Shown here: positions 47,535 to 59,499 of the stretch, in pieces | Numbering within the stretch: position 1 is the first letter of the stretch | How the letters are laid out: each line of letters begins with the position of its first letter | Notes under the pieces: generated by a model | Databases searched by the model: none | What the model was told of the DNA's origin: nothing | The model's input: only the letters and a program-made list of their open reading frames with translations | Assembly (NCBI GenBank): GCA_944470555.2 | Contig: OX104134.1 | Location: 13,929,248-13,993,247, forward strand | Reading direction: 5' to 3' | Source: Heterobilharzia americana | Taxonomy: Eukaryota > Platyhelminthes > Trematoda > Strigeidida > Schistosomatidae | DNA: 64,000 nt | Program-made: the position numbers and the translations under genes

Positions 47535-50500
47535 GTCACCTCTCTCGGTTAACTAGCTCACTAGTTACTAGCCGGTTCTAAGCCCCAGTAAAGAGGGAAG
47601 GTTGGGCATAGGGCTAGCAACCCTACCCCGGAAAACAAATCTAACCCCTAAACAAACTTCAAAGCACTAACAAAGTATATAAAATAAAAGCAAACTCATT
47701 CTTCGCTGGAATCGGAGAGGCGAAATGATGCCAGTTGGTGAAAGCCTCCCAGAAGCCAATTGGTCGATGTGTCTTCCCTCGATGAAAGCGAAAGTAAACG
47801 TGGGGACATGGAATGTCCGCACGATGTTTGAACCCAGCAAGGCAGCCCACATTTCAAACGAGATGAAGAGGTATCACATCGAAGTGCTTGGAATTTGCGA
47901 AATCAGATGGAATGGGAGTGGACTACAAACTGTCCACTGGAGAATCAATAATCTACTCCGATATTGTCACCCAATTCCGTTCATTCAACGATTTGGTGAT
48001 TGGAGGCGAGGCAGTGTGTTCAAGCACAAGGATATCCACAAAGCGAGCAACATGGATTTCACCAGACACCAGGAAACACTACACTAAAAATCAGATCGAC
48101 GTTATCTCAATCTCAAGAAAATGGAGACGCAGTCTACTTGACACAAGGTCAAGAAGAGGAGCAGATGTAGGTTCACACCACTCACTATCTAGTACAAGGC
48201 ACCTGCCTTCAATATCAAGTTGAAAGCCTTCAAAGAGGCTGATGATGATAGACCTCAGTTCAGGTTCAACACTCGGAACACAAACTGAACTGAAGGACGA
48301 AACTACAAAGGAAATCACATCAGCCATCAAGACAAAATGAGAGATGTCGAGCAACATCCCTGGAGAAACCTATGTAGATGAACACTGGAACTCTCTGAAA
48401 GCTATATGGAAAGAAACCTGCACAGCCGTATTAGGAAGGAAAAATAAAGAAGATGAGGAATGGATCTCAATGGACACATGGAAGCTGATAGAGCAGGGAG
48501 AGGAGGATGGTGAAGCAGAAGATAAACCAGTGCATGGATGCTCAACGACAAGAGGAACTGACTACAATGTATAAAACAATGGACAAAGAAGTGAAGAAGA
48601 GTTCACGGAAAGACAAAAGACACTTCTACGTAACACTGACAAGTGAAGCAGAACAGGCTGCTGGTAGGAGAGATAGAGACCTGACAACATTGTATCAAAT
48701 AACCAGGTTGCTATCTGTTATGGAAGAGATCAACGCAGACGAAACCAATAAAAGATGATGACGGAAATTTAATTACGAAAGAAGAGAAACAAAGGAAACA
48801 ATGGTCCCACCACTTCAAGAAGTTCTTGAATCGACCATCACCACCACCACCACCACCACCTGCACTTCGTCCAGAAATACCACCTGCAGCCCAGCCGCTG
48901 AACTACAAGCGAACATAAATCCTCCAACAAAAGTGGAATTCCTGAAAGTCATAAAGCTACTGAAATGCGGAAACGCAGCAGTAGAACCAGATCGGGTCCC
49001 CCCAGAAGCACTGAAAACAGACTCAGAGACAACAGCGGACATGCTCACACCACATCACTATTGCAGATGGTGTGTAAGGAAGGGAAGGTACCTGGCTAGT
49101 GATTGGAAGAAGGGCTACCTTGTCAAACTCGCGAAGAACGGAGATCTCAGTGTTTGCAAGAACTGGCATGGAATCATTCTCCCGTCCACCCAGTGCAAGC
49201 AAAATATCAAGTTGCATCATCCTGGAGGGGCTAAAGCATGCACTGGATTCAAAACTACGACTGGAACAGGCAGCCGGCTGGATTCAGGAAGTACAACTCA
49301 TGTGTGGACCAAATTGCAACGCCACGCTACACATCATTACAGAACAGAGTATAGAATGGCAGTCAACTCAACTCTACCTCAACTTCATCCACTTTGAAAA
49401 GCTTTTGGCAGCGTCGACCGAGAAGTGATTTGGTAGTTGCATCAACACCACGGAATACCACAAACCTCTATCAAACTCATTCAACAACTATATGAAGACG
49501 CCACATGCCAGCCAAGTAATTCACAATGGGAAGCTCGGTGATGCCTTGAAAGTGAAGACAGGAGTGAAACAAGGTTGCCTACTATCCCCCATGATATTCC
49601 TGATTGTGGTGGACTGGATCATGCAGCAAACAGTAGGCAGCGAGAAGAGGGGGATACGCTGGACCACGGAACAGAACCTAGAAGATCTGGATTTCGCCGA
49701 TGACGATTTATGTCTTATGTCTTGTCAGACAAACTCGAAGATGTACAGGCGAAGACTAACAAGTTGGTGGAAGAGGCAGGGTAGCGAAGACGAGACCTCA
49801 AGTGAATGTAGGGAAGAGAGAGGTGATGAAGATACCCAACCAACAACCCCAACAACAACAACAACAACAAACTCCAATCACCATCAACGGGAGAAACTTA
49901 AAGGAGTAATCTCCTCCACCTATCTAGGCATCACTGTTTCAACTACAGGTGGCGGCACAGACGAGGGTGTCAAATCCAGCCAGCGAGGCAGGATCGGAAA
50001 AGCAAGACAGACGTTCATTAATCTGAAACCAGTGTAGAGATCTGCACTCAGCATGTAGAACAAGATGTGGACTTTCAACACCAACGTGAAGTCAGTGCTT
50101 GTGTATGGTTCAGAGACTTGGGGTGTTAAGACAGGCATTTCCAACAAACTACAGACATTCATCAACAACTGCTTACGCTGGCTCGTCACTGAAGATCAGA
50201 TGGCCAGAATACTAAGAACAAGCAACAAGAAACTCTGACTGGCTGGCTGGCTGGCAAAGAACCAACCAAGGACCTATCGCTGAACAAATATGCAGTGGAA
50301 GGAAGTGGAGATGGATTGGGCATACACTGAGTAGGTCGAGTGGGGACATCACGTGTCAGGCCCTGGAGTGGAACCTCGATGAGAAACGACGAGTTGGAGG
50401 TCCAAGAGTGACATGGAGGAGATCGTGCGAGGAGGAGATGAGGGATTGTGGGCAGTCGTGGAGCCAGGTTCAAAAGATTTCAGAGAACAGATTGGACTGG

Positions 50501-50546
50501 AGACGTGCTACTGAAGCCTTATGTTCCATTAGGAACCCAAGGGATA

Positions 50547-50600
<54 letters not shown>

Positions 50601-50604
50601 TGGC
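47535..50604 (+). mobile_element. Near full-length RTE-clade LINE with internal deletion
   Basis: It starts at a 5' UTR with actagttactagccggttctaag and ends in (TAA)n at 50548-50601. It encodes first the APE endonuclease N-terminus: VNVGTWNVRTM and VLGICEIRWNGSG (47790-47930). An internal deletion near 47973 follows, then the endonuclease end with TKNQIDVISISRKWRRS and SRRGADVGSHHSL (48080-48200). The RT follows, with KQGCLLSPMIFLIVVDWIMQ, a FADDDLCLMS box near 49700 and SSTYLGITVSTTGG. Many frameshifts and stops make it inactive. It lies in an intron downstream of the exon at 51124, antisense to that gene. Confidence 0.88.
50548..50601 (+). repeat. (TAA)18 tail microsatellite
   Basis: Long uninterrupted TAA run forming the 3' tail of the RTE copy, typical of RTE retrotransposition. 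Confidence 0.95.
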
Positions 50605-51123
50605 GCACTATCAGCCGATGGTCAAAATGCCGGTTTAAAAGAGTATTTCATGTGCAAGAAACAAAAGTGAAGGTTTTTTTAGCAATCCCCCCATTAATAA
50701 TGTTATTCGGTATTTTGAGGGAATACATGAGTAGGAATTCACTTCTTTCACCTCCCTACTGCCTTTTTGACCAATTTTTTTTATGCTAACCTCTATGTAG
50801 TATTCCACTTCTTTTAGAAAGCGTTCAGGGCAAAGACATGAACTTATCATTGGACACGCATGATAGACATTACTTGCTGATTTCTATTTACAGAAACAGT
50901 GAATTATCACTACTTAGTTGTCTTCCCAATTTGTTACCGGATAACTGTTTGTCAGTCAAATTGAAACATGCTAGTAACATTATTTATGTAACTGAGGATT
51001 TCCAACATCCATTTCGATATCAGTATTTTTCACTTTGTTGTATACAAACTTATCACTCGAAAGTCGACAGATTTTAATAATTAACACTGAAAAACTATTT
51101 CTTCCACTGCATTTTCCACTCAC

Positions 51124-51292
51124 GGGAAAACTATTAAGTTTCTGAACTTTATTGATCACCACTGAACTTTCTTCCATACCAAGTGCTGCTCGAAGACAAC
51201 AGCTTGAAACTGTAATGTTTTCATCATGAAGTGATTCTCCATCTTCCATTCCAGATAACGTACTTGAATACATAAGCACTAGATGTGTCCAC
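51124..51292 (-). CDS. Exon of minus-strand gene, flanked by inverted LINE copies
   Basis: On the minus strand, acceptor ggtcttattttaaag (AG at 51293-51294) and donor GTGAGT (GT at 51122-51123) bound 169 bp. It reads WTHLVLMYSSTLSGMEDGES, then CCLRAALGMEESSVVINKVQ and KLNSFP. The first base completes the CA left by the exon at 54283 (Gln), so these two join in phase. It ends in phase 0. It is mainly helical or folded in appearance. The family was not recognised. Confidence 0.7.
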
Positions 51293-51447
51293 CTTTAAAA
51301 TAAGACCAAGAAAATTATAAATAATTAATGATATTTTTATATGCAGGCAGATATCAAAGAGCATTAGCCGAAAGTTGTCATTTCTTGTTCGTTTTAGCGT
51401 GTTATTATAAGTTGCGTGACGACCCTATGCACAAGCTGTTAATTAAT

Positions 51448-52355
51448 TCATAATAATAATTATTTATTTTTATTATTAGTCCCTTGGGTTCCTAATGGAA
51501 CATAAGGCTTCAGTAGCACGTCTCCAGTCCAATCTGTTCTCTGAAATCTTTTGAACCTGGCTCCACGACTGCCCACAATCCCTCATCTCCTCCTCGCACG
51601 ATCTCCTCCATGTCACTCTTGGACCTCCAACTCGTCGTTTCTCATCGAGGTTCCACTCCAGGGCCTGACACGTGATGTCCCCACTCGACCTACTCAGTGT
51701 ATGCCCAATCCATCTCCACTTCCTTCCACTGCATATTTGTTCAGCGATAGGTCCTTGGTTGGTTCTTTGCCAGCCAGCCAGCCAGTCAGAGTTTCTTGTT
51801 GCTTGTTCTTAGTATTCTGGCCATCTGATCTTCAGTGACGAGCCAGCGTAAGCAGTTGTTGATGAATGTCTGTAGTTTGTTGGAAATGCCTGTCGTAAAA
51901 TCCAAACTCAGTGTGCTTGTGGTTATCGTCTGGGTGACAATATCGGAGTAGATTATTGATTCTCCAGTGGACAGTTTGTAGTCCACTCCCATTCCATCTG
52001 ATTTCGCAAATTCCAAGCACTTCGATGTGATACCTCTTCATCTCGTTTGAAATGTGGGCTGCCTTGCTGGGTTCAAACATCGTGCGGACATTCCATGTCC
52101 CCACGTTTACTTTCGCTTTCATCGAGGGAAGACACATCGACCAATTGGCTTCTGGGAGGCTTTCACCAACTGGCATCATTTCGCCTCTCCGATTCCAGCG
52201 AAGAATGAGTTTGCTTTATTTTATATACTTTGTTAGTGCTTTGAAGTTTGTTTAGGGGTTAGATTTGTTTTCCGGGGTAGGGTTGCTAGCCCTATGCCCA
52301 ACCTTCCCTCTTTACTGGGGCTTAGAACCGGCTAGTAACTAGTGAACTAGTTAAG
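51448..52355 (-). mobile_element. Deletion derivative of the RTE LINE
   Basis: This minus-strand copy keeps the first about 430 bp (5' UTR and endonuclease start, 52355-51925) and the last about 410 bp (51880-51448), joined with the middle of the element missing. At the join it retains about 34 bp (cagacgataaccacaagcac and following) that encode the HPDDNHKHTEFGF continuation of the endonuclease, which the 47.5-kb copy has lost. It is therefore not a simple daughter of that copy. Both retained ends look essentially identical to 47535-47972 and 50130-50560. It is non-autonomous. Confidence 0.88.
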
Positions 52356-54282
52356 CATTCGAGGTTGATTTAATCATAAGACAAGTGGACATTCTGAGAC
52401 TATGATTTTTTTCGTGATCTCAGGTTCTAAATTTATCTAAATCCTAATTTTCTTGAGCTGGAAACCTATTTGTTCGCTGTTAAAATATGTTTTGTGATTT
52501 CGAACTAAACTTTTGGTGCCTTCACTTTTTATTAAATGGTGTAACAATGTGAAATCAGACAAATATTTTACAGTTTAATCCAGATTTGAAAACAGAACAG
52601 TTAACTGCTGGAATAAGAAGTCATGTGATTGCTATTGATTAGGGTATAGAGCATTTAGATGTATCGTGCAGCTGAACTTAATTTAATATCAAAGTTAAGC
52701 CAGTAAATGCTCATGACATGTATTATGCACTCAAATATTATTTACCAACAACTTCAAAAAGGAGAATATAGCCAATTTAACTAAGAAAACCTGGGTCGCG
52801 TAGCCAGTGAGTGCAGTATTCATGCCAGATAGTTTTATCATATTCTAGGAACTGAGTATTTTTTTCACCAGGTTTGATTTTACCTGTTATTGTTAAGATT
52901 TGGCCAAATTTCATTTATCCTGGCATTGCGGTTACTTTGTTGGACTGGTTATGAACCTATTTTGTCAGGAGTTTGGTGTTTTTCTTCTTGTAAACCTATT
53001 TTCAAATTAATCGACATCTGACAATAGTATTTCTCATGAACTAGTATCTGTTTCTAAAAAACGATTTTCTCAACTGTCTTCATAAATTTGGGAGATACAC
53101 CTTTTCCATTAGTGTATGTCAGTATACTGTTTGTTTAATCAGTACTTTGATATGTAAAACAATACTTTTGTCAATAACTGGGGTCAGACGATGAATTACT
53201 GAATTTAAATATTGTTACCTGCTGACGATACTTGTTTAGAAGCTACTTTATCAAGACGCTTGTGTAATTTCAGTCAGTATTTTCTTCCTTTCATCTCTAA
53301 AATCACTTGTGTGATAGCATATTTGTCAGTCATATTCAGGTCATTTTTCCATGTACATTACTGCTCAAAAAGCATGTGTTTGCAAGGAGATTGACAAGAT
53401 TAAAAGAGCTTCATTCACTTCACTTGGTAGTGGTATAGACATTTTGTCTTTCGAATCCACATCGGTATGGTAGTGTTTCACAGATATATTCAACTTTGTA
53501 GTCTTCTTATTTACATCTCAGTTAAGTTTGTTTCATTACGCCAAAAAAGAACTATGAGAGATGTTTGTGTAATTTTCTAAAATCCGAATCCCAAAACACT
53601 CTTAGTATTTGTACAACCAACTAAGCTGTTGTAACGAAATCAGGATTTTAAAATTTAAAATATTTCTTTTTGATTACAAAATCTAAACATTCAAGGGATT
53701 TTAAGTGTTAACCTAACTAAGTGACTTGTTGATGATCAGAATAATAGGTTCTGTAACAAAGTTGTTGTGTATCAAGACTGAAATGATTTGAACTAATCTT
53801 CATACTTTTGAAAAATTGTACAAAAGTATCAAATATATGATTTCGTTCTACAATATCAAAATAATGTCTTTACGACTAGTAGTCTATTTGCGTTTCATAT
53901 TTGCAATGAAGCCCGTAGCAAAGTAATTCACTGGTAAACTGCAATACAAGCATTTGTTAATTGATCGAAACAGATTATCTTCGTTATCTTTTCGTTTAAA
54001 ACTGTGATGCTTTCTTTGTTCCTGGAATTCCGTGAACCCTCTATGGTCATACATACGATAAGTGGTCCTATAAATCGTGAGTTCGCAGATCTTGTCAAAT
54101 TCATTTTTGTGGTGAAAACGTTTTTCTACTAGTTTGATAACGCTGTTTATCCTGAATAGGTTTGATTTATTTATCTTTTGAATAAAAACATATCTAACAC
54201 ACTGAATAGTAGTGATGTAATATGAACAAGGTGGAATTTTACTTCAAGTAAAAAGCTAAATGGAATACCATTAGTTACTTAC
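52356..54282. other. Probable intron
   Basis: Nothing recognised. The open frame 53212-53394 (+) is unlikely to be coding. Confidence 0.45.
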
Positions 54283-54368
54283 TGTTTCCAGAGAAGTTCC
54301 AGTGGTGCTAAATCAATACGTGTTGCATAGTGAGTGAAAATTAGATGAAGAAGGGCGTCTTTCCAAGA
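54283..54368 (-). CDS. 86-bp exon of minus-strand gene
   Basis: On the minus strand a textbook acceptor (ttttgttttcttctttcttatctcag) leads into SWKDALLHLIFTHYATRI followed by DLAPLELLWK, ending at donor GTAAGT (GT at 54281-54282). It begins in phase 0, matching the exon end at 55955, and ends after CA, matching the G that opens the exon at 51292. The Trp-Lys-Asp-Ala-Leu-Leu pattern recalls the WQDxLxxL segments of large BEACH-family scaffolds, but this resemblance is weak and from memory. Confidence 0.75.
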
Positions 54369-54631
54369 CTGAGATAAGAAAGAAGAAAACAAAAAAAATG
54401 AGGATTGCTCCTCGGTTCAGACAGAATAATGAAGATGAAGGAATATTCCACAAAAAATATTCATTTATATGTCCAGTATCATAGTAGCAAAGACTATTGT
54501 TCGGCATGCAGGATGGTGACATACCTGCACAGTGATTTGCCGATAGTATTTGCTGTATCGTACACACATTGCAAGTTTTGTGATATGAACTAATATTCTC
54601 TTTTAGTCTGCATGGTGAATAACACTGGAAT

Positions 54632-54692
54632 TCGAGATGCGCGGTTTTTCCTATTTAGGACTCCTCAGCTTGACGTGCATGTGATGTCATTC
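54632..54692 (-). ncRNA. Degenerate hammerhead relic (Smalpha-like)
   Basis: The complement reads cacatgcacgtcaagctgag then gagtcctaaataggaaaaac and cgcgcatctcgaattcc. The layout of a Smalpha hammerhead is recognisable (CTGAGGA, stem II tccta/tagga, GCGCATC), but GAAA has become AAAA, so it is presumably inactive. Confidence 0.6.
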
Positions 54693-54751
54693 CCACTGAG
54701 ACTAGAACTCAGTACGCATCACCTCAAAGGCCAGAGAGTCATTTAGTTGAT

Positions 54752-54806
54752 GAGTTCCAAATGGGAGGAAGCACACATTCTGCATTTCACTCCTAGCTAT
54801 CAAGTA
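54752..54806 (+). ncRNA. Degenerate hammerhead relic, opposite strand
   Basis: On the plus strand, agttgatgagttccaaatgg, then gaggaagcacacattctgca, align to the Smalpha hammerhead. C3 is lost (TTGATGA), GAAA is GGAA, and cleavage-site pairing is broken. With the minus-strand relic 60 bp away it forms a decayed inverted pair of SINEs. Confidence 0.55.
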
Positions 54807-54825
54807 GACTGAAATATGATGAGTA

Positions 54826-54900
54826 TTTGGGCAGTATTGAGGCATCCACATAGGAGCCCATTTACTAACAGAGGTGAAGTGTTTTAATCCAGTTTAACAA
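54826..54900 (-). mobile_element. Smalpha-like SINE fragment
   Basis: The block gcagtattgaggcatccaca-taggagccca is the reverse complement of the 5' region of the Smalpha-like elements at 12.3 and 15.0 kb. Confidence 0.6.
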
Positions 54901-55258
54901 GAGCGGAAGTACGAGTATCAATAACAACTATTTTTCTTGTCATACTTCATGGCATGTGTGTTGTAAATAAATAGTTTGTAGATGAAAAAGTGCTGATTTT
55001 ACAGTAGTGGTTTTTCAGAATTTTTCTTTTTATAGTTATGAAACCACTATGGTTAAAAGCTGAAGGTCAGGTGTCCACTTATTATATCAATAGCAACCCT
55101 ACGTAAGAGGTTACTCAACGAACATACTTGTTTAAATTATTTTTACTGCAGAGGTCTTAAATAGTCATTACTCAGCCACTCATGTGGTTTAAAATTGAGT
55201 CGCTTAGTGAATGCGCTAATATGACGACTATTATGGTAACTTGCCTTGGATTCTTCTG

Positions 55259-55375
55259 CTAGCCACAACCAAGCAAATTACAATAATTTAAATTCAGGCA
55301 GTATCGAGGCATCCACATAAGAGCGCATATGCCAGTAGAGGTCGAACAGTTCAATCCAATAAAACAACGGAGAAT
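55259..55375 (-). mobile_element. Smalpha-like SINE fragment
   Basis: The block tagccacaaccaagcaaatt through ggcagtatcgaggcatccac, gagcgcatatgccagtagag and ttcaatccaataaaacaacgg matches the arm at 15110-15225. No hammerhead part remains. Confidence 0.65.
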
Positions 55376-55954
55376 TACAAGTATGTTAATAAATAGTAGT
55401 ATTATGGTAACTGTAATAAGAGCCCATTATATTTGTCGTTTGGAATGTTGAAGTCATGGCTGTCTTTTGCACCATTCATCGCAAGCATCATATTACTTTG
55501 TTGAACTGGTATGTTTGTTCATTGTAGTGTCAAGCCTACTCAGCCAACACATAAGAATATCCTTTCACCATGAATATTGATATTCATTATATATATGAGT
55601 GAGAGTTTATCACATATGATAGAAACGTTACACCCCAAGGATCTCTCGAAATAATTTACAGTAAAGTATGTACACCATAACCGTTTAAAGGGTCATATGA
55701 GAATTTATTCGCCCACAGAAAACGTTTAGAAGTCACTACGAAATCATCTGAAATGGTCATTGACCATAATTATTCTCCTTGTAATAACCAATCTCTTTTC
55801 GCCCCATTAAGAATGCCTATTATGTAATTATCACGATAAACTATTAACTCCTGAGAGATTAGGTTTGGTTCTCCTTGATTGTCTAAAATATTAAAAGTAT
55901 CTCTTTTGTAATTTTTTCAAGATTATCATATAATGCCAGAGGAATACATATTAC

Positions 55955-56137
55955 CATGTAAATAAATTTAATCTGCTGATAAACGGCTTGTATAATTAAA
56001 GTGTCATCCATTTTCTGATCACTTTTAAACAAAATGCAGAAGAGCATATTCATAACTGATCGACCGTAATGACTACTTTCTGCATTGTAAACAGTTACTG
56101 AAATAAAGGAATGATTGACATTTAGGACGTTCAATAT
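55955..56137 (-). CDS. 61-codon exon of minus-strand gene
   Basis: On the minus strand, acceptor gcatttcttgaacag (AG at 56138-56139) and donor GTAATA (GT at 55953-55954) enclose exactly 183 bp in phase 0 at both ends. It reads ILNVLNVNHSFISVTVYNAE, SSHYGRSVMNMLFCILF, then DDTLIIQAVYQQIKFIYM. It has the hydrophobic-helix pattern of an alpha-solenoid (HEAT/armadillo-like). The phase matches the 54368 exon downstream and the 59784 exon upstream. Confidence 0.65.
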
Positions 56138-56941
56138 CTGTTCAAGAAATGCGCTTAAAAGTTGAATATTCACGTAGTATTACTAAGCTACTGTAAACCA
56201 TCAGGCTTCATACGTTTAAATTCATGATAATTTGCTGTATAATATTCCACACATTTAAACCGTGGTCTGAATTTCTGTGAGTTAGAAACTTTGTACTTTA
56301 CGGATGCTAAAGTGCTCATATTATTAGGAGTTTTTAAGAGAAATAATCCGCTACGAACTACGTTTCTTTCTATTTCACTTAATTAGATTTTGTCTGTGGT
56401 TATCTACACTAGAAATTTTGAAATCTTTAATCGTACTTTATTAGTGATCTAGATAGGAGTCTTGAAGATGGATCTAAATATTACCATCATCCAAACTCTT
56501 TTGTTTATCAGATATTAATATCTTTATAAAAAGGCGATATATATATAAGCCTGGTATTGATTTGTTTGTCTATGAACACTGAGTGAAATGATACTGTGAA
56601 GTACTTCTGTTATCACTTAGCAAAAGACAGTGTTCTATCTGTTTTTGAGTGAAGGTTTTCGTTAGATCATATAATTGTGGAAAAGATGAATCGCAGCTAT
56701 TAAACGTTTGTCCATGGAGGAATATAGAGACAAATCAGAAATCTTTAATCTTTTTTGAGGTTATCCTGAGACCTAGAGAACAAATTTGAGTGGAAGTAAA
56801 CCCTCAATTAGAAGCTTCCTTTCCTGATATAGTACAAAAATTTTATATTAACTTTCCTCATAATAAAACATAAATAATATAGTACATGTCTCACGTAATA
56901 CTTTGTGTCTATACATGAGATTATCCAGTTTACTGTGAACG

Positions 56942-57030
56942 GAAGGTCAGCGATAGAAGGAAAAATTGATTTATATTTGATTCGTTTGCTGTCACGTCTT
57001 GAATTCATTGATTCATTGGAACTGAGAGAT
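56942..57030 (+). CDS. Candidate plus-strand exon 1
   Basis: On the plus strand, after gattatccag, an open, charged-helical frame reads TVNGRSAIEGKIDLYLIRLL, SRLEFIDSLELRDKEIISLL. A possible donor, GTGGGT, lies near 57052 and would join in phase to the 57324 exon. The acceptor tract is weak, so the start is provisional and the exact ends may be some 20-25 bases off. The opposite-strand translation looks like a Ser/Ile-rich shadow. If real, it belongs to a small gene nested opposite the minus-strand gene. Confidence 0.35.
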
Positions 57031-57323
57031 AAGGAAATCATTTCATTGTTATGTGGGTACTTAGTTCATTTAAATCTCACCTATAGAACATTTAACCAAA
57101 CAAACTAACTTGCATTAACTTCCTTCGTTTTATGTCAGACTAACGTTTCTTATGATAGAAGATGGTACAAACATCATTAATGACTGGAGTATTATTCGTA
57201 TAACAAACTTTCCGGTTGTTATTAAGTGAAGAATAAATAAGACTGACTTTAATGCTTAGTCTCCTAGGCTGTTTTTGGAATTTAAAGTTTTTTTTTTTGG
57301 TACTGATATTTTTTTAATTGCAG

Positions 57324-57454
57324 CAACAAACGGTCTCAACTTAATCCATATATTTGTCACTGAGATTGGTGGTGAAGTTGTTACAGAAAGGTTGCGTTTT
57401 AAAGAAAGTGTCAAGATTATGGAATTTGAAAGTGAATTAATTAGTACCGATGAG
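57324..57454 (+). CDS. Candidate plus-strand exon 2
   Basis: A strong acceptor (gatatttttttaattgcag) opens TNGLNLIHIFVTEIGGEVVT and ERLRFKESVKIMEFESELIS, then TDE at a GTGTAC donor (57455). The frame stays open to TGA at 57500-57502, so it could instead be a terminal exon. The charged composition looks coding. The product was not recognised. Confidence 0.45.
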
Positions 57455-57502
57455 GTGTACTTGGTAATCGTTCATCTTTTGCAGAAAAATCTGAAAGGAT
57501 GA

Positions 57503-58324
57503 TAAGTGAGAAAAAACTGGTGAATTTCTCAGTATAGCATGCATACAGAACAGGTTCTTATTTCACAATGATTATTGTATCCATTTAGGGGCTAGAAATT
57601 TCGAAACTTGTTTGTTGCAGGTAGCACAAAGCCTTTCGAAGGTATTCTGTTTTTGATATGGTGGAAGTCAAGAAAAGTTAACAATTTCGCATCATTTCAC
57701 ACCAAACATGGTTCACCTGAAACGTAACTAGAGGGACGAAAACAATTCTACTTCATATTACTATTGACATTATAAGTATGTCTTCGAAAAATTAAATAGT
57801 TAGCTAGGCGTGAGTGATTATGTTAATGAGTATTAATTCTGAATTTCTGCATACTTTATCTTTTGTGATTCATTACTGGTGAATTTTAGTATCTTCACAC
57901 AAATTTACGTTTTGGCCAATCCATCCGTTGTCATTAGTGTGACAGAGGAATAGTCTACTTCCATAAATTATTCAAGCGCTGGGCAAAGTGGTCATTGTTT
58001 TATTATTTCCACTGGAGTATTTGGGTGTATGTGTATATCTACGACAACATATTTAGTGGAATGCAGTCATTGCTTTTTGTCAGTTAGATGACCAGTAAGT
58101 TTTAAATTGGCGACTAGACTACGGCTTAACAAATGGTTGATTATGCAAATAAAAAGTTAATAACAGTCTATAAATGACAATAATATTTTGATTAGTGAAA
58201 TCATTATTTTTGAGGACAAGGCTTTTTAAAAGCTTTTGCGGGAGATACAAAGATGGCTCATTTTTTCCCTTTTAATAGTTTGTTGAGAACATGATTTATC
58301 TTTACGGTATCTTTCGAACTTACA
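57503..58324. other. AT-rich non-coding DNA
   Basis: Nothing recognised. Confidence 0.45.
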
Positions 58325-58385
58325 CTGGCCTGGAGGGACTTTAAAGGCCTTCCTAACAACAGGTGAGATAACCAGTTAAATTTCT
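58325..58385 (+). repeat. Partial copy of the 29.4-kb MITE-like element
   Basis: The block gggactttaaaggccttcctaacaacaggtgagataacc-agttaa matches the left end of 29409-29582. The right terminal repeat is not found. Confidence 0.5.
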
Positions 58386-59306
58386 TTATTTTATGAAAAT
58401 CTGCCTTACCAGAAGAAATAGAAAACCCGATTGCTTATTTCATTATTTGCTACGGGAGCCTTTACGATTACTCCTGTGTGGTTTTGGAGCTCAGTATCTT
58501 GTTACCAGCTTAAAATAGATAGTGAATTTGAGTCTGGTACTTGCTTGCTATCTTAGACGTTTTCACCACACATTTCATGGTGAAATTTCGATTTTTTGAA
58601 TCCCGTTTGTCACCAAGACATATAAGGCGAATAGGCACATTTCTGGATTGGATTTCACTTTCCCTCTTTTTCATACTGTAAAGAAATGATGTTATCTCAC
58701 TGTCTTACTCTTCAGCCATTATGCAGTTTTTTTTGAGATAACGGTGTACGAAGTGATGAAGATCTACTTCTCATCACTCCGAAAGTGAAATTAAGCTTCT
58801 GGCATCCAGGAATGTTTTTTAGTGCCATATATGTTTGCCAATATTAAACTACTAACGAATATGGGGTTTGTAAGTGTTGGTTAAACTCATATAAACCTCA
58901 TAAGCATTCAGTCTTTATTTTAGCATAAAGTTTTAGATTTTAAGATTTCAAACTATGGTAGAATGTCATTTGTTAGTATGAAGATTACAGTGGCGAATAT
59001 CCTTCTCCCTTATTTCAGTACATTCCACTCTTATTCACAGGCTGTTGTTCGAAAAATCACTCAGTAGTATAAAGAAGGGTGTTATCTCTTTCATAGCAAG
59101 TAAACATTCATCAGGTAAGACTATATTACCTGGTATTTCACAAAGATAATAGAAGAAACAACTTCAGGAAAGGTCTTTTTCATAAAATACAGTTTCTATA
59201 CATTCTGACTATGCAAAGGAAGACAGTTTTGAATAAACACTGTTTTTTTTCTATTATTGGTGCAAAATCAGCATACAAATATATACAAATATATAACCCC
59301 CCTAGG
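58386..59306. other. AT-rich non-coding DNA
   Basis: Nothing recognised. Confidence 0.45.
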
Positions 59307-59461
59307 TTATTGCTTGCATTATACCGTCATTGGTTGGATCTGATTGATCGGCCTCTACTGGCATATGTGATCGTGTGCAGATGCCTCGATATACCTGTGT
59401 TCTAGTCAGTTAGAGACTGATCAATCCGGTTCAGTCAACGGCGGTATAATACAAGCAATAA
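59307..59461. mobile_element. 155-bp inverted-repeat element related to Smalpha 5' part
   Basis: The ends are ttattgcttgcattatacc-gtc and gacggcggtataatacaagcaataa-type complements: ttattgcttgcattataccg at 59307 against cggtataatacaagcaataa at 59442-59461. Subterminal ggatctgattgatcgg also pairs with ctgatcaatccgg. The middle, ctactggcatatgtgatcgt then gcagatgcctcgata, is Smalpha 5' sequence. It reads as a snap-back derivative of the SINE. Confidence 0.7.
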
Positions 59462-59499
59462 CACTAAGACTATACCCATCGCACAAAATGTGACTATTA

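Noticed and set aside
50186..50473. Pro/Ser-rich minus-strand frame repeated identically at 51551-51838
   Set aside because: It is the antisense reading of the RTE C-terminal region; identity reflects the two LINE copies, not a conserved gene.
50553..50640. Poly-Asn open frame
   Set aside because: It is simply the (TAA/AAT)n tail of the LINE read in frame.
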